Positions 59,975 through 64,000 of a stretch of 64,000 nt of DNA are shown here, piece by piece. The translations under genes and the position numbers were made by a program. The notes under the pieces were generated by a model. The model was not told where the DNA came from, made no database searches, and saw nothing but the letters and a program-made list of their open reading frames with translations. Source of the stretch: Streptomyces sedi (GTDB lineage: Bacteria; Actinomycetota; Actinomycetes; Streptomycetales; Streptomycetaceae); contig NZ_VDGT01000002.1 of the NCBI RefSeq assembly GCF_006335015.1, positions 248,001 through 312,000 on the forward strand. The letters are read 5' to 3'. Numbering within the stretch: the stretch's first letter is position 1; the number at the start of each line of letters is the position of its first letter.

Positions 59975-60334
59975 GGCGGCGACCACCCGCAGCAGGTTGC
60001 CGTCGGGGTCGGCGGCGACGAACGTGCGGCCGAAGACCGTGTCGGCCGGTTCGCTGACCACGCGGACGCCCTTCGCCACCCACAGAGCGAACCGGCGGTC
60101 GAGCTCCGCCGGGTCGTCGGGCAGTTCGAGGCAGACCTCGCTGGTGCGCGGCACCGCCGAGGTCACCTCGGTGAGCTGCCCGCTCCAGAGCGCGAGGCTC
60201 GCGCCCCCACCGAGGGCGAACGCGACGTAGCCGGGGGTCTCGAAGGTGGGCGCGATCCCCAGCAGGTCCGCGTAGAAGCGGGTGGCTTCCGGTGCGTCGT
60301 TGACATAGACGATGAACACGATCGAGGAGGACAT
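59966..60334 (-). CDS. VOC-superfamily (glyoxalase/bleomycin-resistance-like) protein
   Basis: The 122-residue protein has the beta-alpha-beta-beta-beta halves of VOC domains: 'VFIVYVNDAPEATRFYADLL' and 'RTFVAADPDGNLLRVVAAT', the latter a classic ending. Metal-ligand positions are unclear, so it may bind small molecules without catalysis. It is divergent from a WYL regulator 91 bases away, a common pairing in which the regulator controls the VOC gene. Confidence 0.9.
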   Translation of the reverse strand: MSSSIVFIVYVNDAPEATRFYADLLGIAPTFETPGYVAFALGGGASLALWSGQLTEVTSAVPRTSEVCLELPDDPAELDRRFALWVAKGVRVVSEPADTVFGRTFVAADPDGNLLRVVAATV

Positions 60335-60425
60335 GGCTGTTCCTAGCGTCGTTGTTTCCGGACGAGAGGACCCTGCCGGTCATTCCTGACGGAACCTGTC
60401 GTGTTTCTCTGGAACTCTTGGCCCC

Positions 60426-61373
60426 GTGACTCCGGACCGCTTCTTCTCGCTGCTGTTGGTGCTCCAGTCCCGGGAGACCACGACGACCGCCGAACTGGCC
60501 ACCCAGGTCGGCGTGTCGGTGCGCACCGTCCTCAGGGACGTGCGGTGGCTCCAGGAAGCGGGCTTCCCCGTGCTGGTCAGGCGCGGTCACGGGGGCGGGG
60601 TGACGCTTCTGCCGGGTGGTCTCCTCGACACCGCGCGGCTCACCCCCGGTGAACGGGACCACCTCGCGCTCTACGGACTCGACGACACGCAGCGCGAGCA
60701 GTTGGGCGCCTCGACCGACACCCGGCGCGCGCACCGGAAGGTGCGCCCGGCGCCGCCCCCGTCGGGCGGCGCCGCGCTGCCCCTGAGCACCGTCGTCACC
60801 ACCGACAACAGCCCGTGGTACTCCCGCGACATCGAGGGGCTGCCCCCGGCGGCGCTGGTGTCCGACCTGCGGCGTGGCGTGCGGCTGCGCGTCAACTACC
60901 GGCGGGCGGAGGAGAACGAGGCCACCTGGCGCGTCGTCGACCCCTACGGCCTGCTGGCCAAGGCCGGCCGGTGGTATCTGGTCGCGGACTCCGTGGGACG
61001 GCCCCGGCTCTACGCGCTGGAGCGGCTCGTCGACTGGGAGCCGATGCGGGCGGCCAGGCGGCACCGCCAGGGCGCGACCCTTGCGGGCGTCGCGGCGGAG
61101 CTGACGGCGCGGTGGGAGAACCCGGAGGAGTTCACGATCCACGCCGTGCTCGAAGCGCGCCAGCTCGGCAGGGCCAGAAGGCTCCTCGGCAGCCGACTCG
61201 CCGGTGTGGGCGAGGCGAGCGGGCCGTGGGTCGACATCACCGTCAACGCCCGCCATGTGGAGGACGTCAGGATGCTGCTGCCGTTCGGCGCCAGCGTCAC
61301 CGTCACCGCCCCGGCGGAGGCCCGCGCACGCGTCCGGGAACTCGCGGTGGAGATCTCGCGGAACCACTCGTGA
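60426..61373 (+). CDS. WYL-domain transcriptional regulator (YafY type)
   Basis: GTG 60426 starts 'MTPDRFFSLLLVLQSRETTT', a DeoR-like winged helix (about 1-60: 'TTAELATQVGVSVRTVLRDV'). A WYL domain follows at about 150-230 ('AKAGRWYLVADSVGRPRLYA' carries the WYL tripeptide) and a C-terminal WCX part ('GPWVDITVNARHVEDVRMLL'). WYL domains bind nucleic acids or nucleotides. It probably regulates the divergent VOC gene and itself. Confidence 0.92.
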   Translation: MTPDRFFSLLLVLQSRETTTTAELATQVGVSVRTVLRDVRWLQEAGFPVLVRRGHGGGVTLLPGGLLDTARLTPGERDHLALYGLDDTQREQLGASTDTRRAHRKVRPAPPPSGGAALPLSTVVTTDNSPWYSRDIEGLPPAALVSDLRRGVRLRVNYRRAEENEATWRVVDPYGLLAKAGRWYLVADSVGRPRLYALERLVDWEPMRAARRHRQGATLAGVAAELTARWENPEEFTIHAVLEARQLGRARRLLGSRLAGVGEASGPWVDITVNARHVEDVRMLLPFGASVTVTAPAEARARVRELAVEISRNHS

Positions 61374-61785
61374 GTTGTTGAGTCGTTGTCCGGTAGGTGC
61401 GGGGGAGTGACTTGTGAGTGCTGCCCGGCAGGTCCCGTGGCACCGACCCGACCCGACCCGCCCGTGACCCGAGCCGACGACACCCGCCCGACAGCGCCGC
61501 GTCACGGCCCGGCCACGGCCCGGCCGTACCGCTGAGCACGCGCCGAAGATTACGAATCGGCACGATCTGTCGAGCGTATTGCCCGTTCCTTTACCTGGCC
61601 AGTACGGTACCCACTCAGCGGATGGAAAGCGCTTACCCAGCCCGTTGCGCGCATGTCTGATCAACCGCCGTCACGGCCAGGCCATAGCTCTTCCCCTTTC
61701 CCGCTCATCTCTTGTTCCGACTGTTCCGACTCGGTCCCCCCGCGACCTTTCCCGTTCCCTGAACAACGCAAGGAGCACCCCCTAC
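61374..61785 (+). promoter_or_regulatory. 412-base leader of the amino-acid-type ABC operon with a possible LacI-type site
   Basis: No gene is supported here. At 61623-61638 TGGAAAGCGCTTACCC has the AAGCGCTT core of LacI/CRE-like operators but is asymmetric outside it. The stretch 61540-61660 is AT-richer than its surroundings and is a likely promoter area. The GTTCCGACTGTTCCGACT repeat near 61715 is minor. The ribosome site AAGGAG sits at 61770-61775. Confidence 0.45.
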
Positions 61786-63003
61786 ATGGCCAAGCGGCGA
61801 AGGAGAGCCGTCTCCTGGGCTGCGGCGCTTTCCGCGTCCGTGCTTCTGGTGACGGCTTGCTCCGGAGACCCCCGGGGCGGTGACGAGGATGTCGTGCTGA
61901 TCGGCGTCTCGTTGCCGCTGACCGGCGACTTCTCCGAACCCGGCAAGGGTGTCCAACGCGGCTACGAGGCGTGGGTCGAGTCCGTCAACCGCGACGGCGG
62001 GCTCCTCGGCAGACGCGTCGAGCTGAAGATCCTGGACGACCAGTCGGCGGCCGACCGGGTCGTCCAGGACTACGAGGCGCTGATCGCGCTGCACGAGGTG
62101 GACCTGGTCTTCGGGCCGTTCTCCACCCGGCTCGTGATCCCCAGTGCGCGGGTCGCCGAGGAGTACGGAATGCTCTTCGTGGAACCGGCCGGCGCGGCCA
62201 ACGAGGTCTTCGAGCAGGGCTTCGAAAACCTCTTCTACGCCGCCCCCGCGATCGCCAACGATCACTACGACCATCTCGCCGACCACATTCTGTCGCTTCC
62301 CGAGGACGAAAGGCCGCAGACGGTCGCGGTCGCGTCGATGGACGACCCGTTCGCGCAGTCCACCGCCTACGGTCTGCGCGACCGGCTCCGCGAGGGCGGT
62401 CTGGAGATCGTGGTGGACGAGGAGTACCCGCCCAACACCACGGACTTCTCCAGCATCGCCGCCAAGATCAACGCCTCGGGCGCGGACATGGTGGTCGGCG
62501 GCACCCAGTACCAGGACGCGGTCAACATCATCGTCCAGCTGCGACAGCTGGACTACCAGCCGAAGCTGGCCGCGTTCTCCACGGCCCCCACCAACCCCGA
62601 GTTCTCCGCGGCCATCGGCTCCCGCACCGAGGGCATCGTCTCTCCCACCGGCTACACGCCCGACGCGCCCTACCCCTCCAACGTGGAGTTCGTCGAGCTG
62701 TACCGGGAGATGTTCGGCACCCCGCCGGCCGAGGACGAGGCCAACGCCTACACCACCGGTCAGGTGGTCGCCGCCGCCGTGGAGGCGGTCGGCTGCGCCG
62801 AGCAGGGCGAGTGCCAGGAGCGGCTCGTCGACTGGCTGCACGAGAACGAGGTGGAGACCATCGTCGGCCCACTGAGCTGGGACGGTCAGGGGCGCCCCGA
62901 GGGCGCGCACCTGATCCAGCAGTACGTGGACGGCGAGATCCGCATCGTGCTCCCCGGGGAGACCGGGGAAGCCGAGTTCCTCTACCCGAAGCCGGAGTGG
63001 TGA
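61786..63003 (+). CDS. ABC substrate-binding lipoprotein, branched-chain amino acid/urea type
   Basis: ATG 61786 follows AAGGAG and gives 405 residues. The leader 'MAKRRRRAVSWAAALSASVL' ends in lipobox LVTAC (Cys about 26). The fold is Peripla_BP_6: 'IGVSLPLTGDFSEPGKGVQR', 'LVFGPFSTRLVIPSARVAEE', 'TTDFSSIAAKINASGADMVV'. Such proteins bind branched-chain amino acids, urea, amides or other small solutes; the ligand is not evident. The LivH-like permease follows after seven bases. Confidence 0.92.
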   Translation: MAKRRRRAVSWAAALSASVLLVTACSGDPRGGDEDVVLIGVSLPLTGDFSEPGKGVQRGYEAWVESVNRDGGLLGRRVELKILDDQSAADRVVQDYEALIALHEVDLVFGPFSTRLVIPSARVAEEYGMLFVEPAGAANEVFEQGFENLFYAAPAIANDHYDHLADHILSLPEDERPQTVAVASMDDPFAQSTAYGLRDRLREGGLEIVVDEEYPPNTTDFSSIAAKINASGADMVVGGTQYQDAVNIIVQLRQLDYQPKLAAFSTAPTNPEFSAAIGSRTEGIVSPTGYTPDAPYPSNVEFVELYREMFGTPPAEDEANAYTTGQVVAAAVEAVGCAEQGECQERLVDWLHENEVETIVGPLSWDGQGRPEGAHLIQQYVDGEIRIVLPGETGEAEFLYPKPEW

Positions 63004-63010
63004 GCAGGGC

Positions 63011-63895
63011 ATGGACGGAACACTCATCTTCCAGAGCCTGGTGCTCGGCGTGCTGCTGGGAGGGCTCTACGCCATCCTCGCCGCCGGGCTGACGCTCTAC
63101 TTCGGCGTGATGCGGGTGGTGATGATCGCCCACGCCGCCTTCGTGATCCTGGCCGCCTACCTGGCCTGGTGGTTCCACGACAAGACGGGCATCGACCCGC
63201 TCTTCTCGATGGTCTTCACCGTGCCGCTGTTCTTCGGGATCGGCATCCTGATCCAACGGGTGCTGATCACGCGACTGCGGCCCGCGACGCTCACGATGAT
63301 GTCGGTGCTGCTGACGTTCGCGATCGCGCTGCTGATCGAGGGACTGCTGGGCCTCTTCTGGTCCGGCACGCAGCGTCGCGTCCAACTGTCGTACTCGGGC
63401 AGCAACTTCGAGTTCTTCGGCGCCAGGATCGCGGTGGTCAAGCTGATCGCGTTCGGGCTCGCCGTGGTCTCCCTGGCGCTGCTGTTCCTGCTGCTGAAGA
63501 AGACCAGGTTCGGGCTGGCGCTGCGCGCCACCATCCAGCACCGGGAGGCCGCCCAGCTGGTCGGCATCAGGACCGACCGGGTGGCGGGCGTCGGCTTCGG
63601 GCTCGGCCTGGCCACGGCGGCCGTCGGCGGCACCGCGCTGTCGTTGGACGCCACCATCTACCCCTCGCTGCACTGGAGTTGGATCGGCCCGCTGATGGCG
63701 ATCATCGTGGTCGGCGGGCTGGGGTCGATCCCCGGCACGGCGATCGCCGCGCTGGTCCTCGGCGTCGGGCAGAGCCTGCTCCAGGTCGAACTGGGCACCA
63801 CCTGGGCGCAGACCGTGTTCTATGTGGCCCTCTTCGTCACGCTGATGCTCCGCCCCCAGGGATTCTTCGGAGGTCGCCTTGCGCAACGCTTCTGA
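63011..63895 (+). CDS. ABC transporter permease, LivH type
   Basis: The 294-residue protein has about eight membrane helices and the LivH signature 'GLLGGLYAILAAGLTLYFGV' near the start (first residues of helix 1) and the coupling region 'GLALRATIQHREAAQLVGIR' at about 170-190. It forms half of the channel with the LivM-like protein whose gene overlaps its end. Confidence 0.94.
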   Translation: MDGTLIFQSLVLGVLLGGLYAILAAGLTLYFGVMRVVMIAHAAFVILAAYLAWWFHDKTGIDPLFSMVFTVPLFFGIGILIQRVLITRLRPATLTMMSVLLTFAIALLIEGLLGLFWSGTQRRVQLSYSGSNFEFFGARIAVVKLIAFGLAVVSLALLFLLLKKTRFGLALRATIQHREAAQLVGIRTDRVAGVGFGLGLATAAVGGTALSLDATIYPSLHWSWIGPLMAIIVVGGLGSIPGTAIAALVLGVGQSLLQVELGTTWAQTVFYVALFVTLMLRPQGFFGGRLAQRF

Positions 63896-64000
63896 CACCG
63901 AGGAGAGAGTCGGCGGTGGCGTGGACGCCCCCCGCGCGGGAGGCGGCTTCACGCTCCCCGGCTGGTCGCGCCCGGCGGGGCTCGCCGTGGCGGTCGCGCT
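63879..64000 (+). CDS. ABC transporter permease, LivM type, start only
   Basis: TTG 63879 lies six bases after GGAGG and overlaps the LivH-type gene by 17 bases. The 40 codons present code a hydrophilic, Gly-rich tail (RNASDTEERVGGGVDAPRAG) ending at the first hydrophobic stretch. Position and coupling make a LivM-type permease likely; the rest lies outside the window. Confidence 0.65.
   Translation, partial: MRNASDTEERVGGGVDAPRAGGGFTLPGWSRPAGLAVAVA

Noticed and set aside
4800-60600. CTGGTCA oligomer as a chromosome-segregation polarity signal (KOPS-like)
   Set aside because: Orientation counts are about equal on both strands across the window, whereas such signals are strongly strand-biased.

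Overview
The window is chromosomal DNA from a very high-GC actinomycete, most likely Streptomyces or a close relative. Evidence: strong third-position GC, frequent GTG/TTG starts, a DUF574-type SAM methyltransferase, a PAS-SpoIIE phosphatase, a textbook DmdR/IdeR iron box, a CebR-type box before a secreted GH5 glycanase, and sugar ABC importers that lack their own ATPase, as is usual where MsiK is shared. No rRNA, prophage or CRISPR was seen. The one clear mobile element is an IS5-family insertion.

Layout. 1-6.1 kb: a partial hypothetical gene, a secreted HExxH metallopeptidase-like protein, a NarL-type two-component system, a TIM-barrel hydrolase-like protein and a decapitated sugar-binding protein. 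6.2-13.3 kb: a siderophore-iron locus (SIP reductase-methyltransferase fusion, binding lipoprotein, iron box, AraC regulator, two FecCD permeases, FecE ATPase). 13.4-18.4 kb: TOPRIM protein, SpoIIE phosphatase, GlxA regulator, RidA and a SAM methyltransferase. 18.6-29.1 kb: a sugar locus (FGGY kinase, fucose/arabinose-type isomerase, ABC importer, GH172-like DUF2961 enzyme, LacI regulator, secreted DUF4185/GH183-like enzyme) tied together by four related LacI-type operators. I read it as a D-arabinan/D-arabinose utilisation system. 29.2-37 kb: regulators, methyltransferase, MFS exporter, ferric-reductase-like membrane protein and small proteins. 37-40.6 kb: an operon with MauD-like and MauE-like redox proteins next to a Tat-exported protein with 12 cysteines, plus a membrane-protein gene broken by an in-frame TGA. 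40.9-48.2 kb: the selenocysteine machinery (selD, tRNA-Sec, selA, selB), interrupted by a hydrolase and a predicted pseudokinase. 48.2-55.8 kb: a TetR/MMPL efflux pair and a TetR-controlled trio of reductases. 55.8-56.7 kb: the IS element. 56.9-64 kb: aminoglycoside phosphotransferase-like protein, GH5 glycanase with CebR box, VOC protein with WYL regulator, and the start of a branched-chain-amino-acid-type ABC transporter.

How the genes work together. The proposed arabinan model: the secreted DUF4185 enzyme cuts D-arabinan outside the cell, the ABC importer takes up fragments, the leaderless DUF2961 enzyme releases D-arabinose, the isomerase makes D-ribulose, and the FGGY kinase makes D-ribulose 5-phosphate, which enters the pentose phosphate pathway directly. 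No AraD-type epimerase is present, which fits D- rather than L-arabinose.

The most unexpected sequence-level signal is an oligomer, CTGGTMA/TKACCAG (most often ACTGGTCA/TGACCAGT). By eye the 7-mer CTGGTCA/TGACCAG occurs about 65-70 times between roughly 4.8 and 60.6 kb, in genes (all reading frames) and between them, against about six expected from base composition. It clusters before fecD/fecE-like genes and in a repeat array at 51.9-52.1 kb. Its role is unknown.
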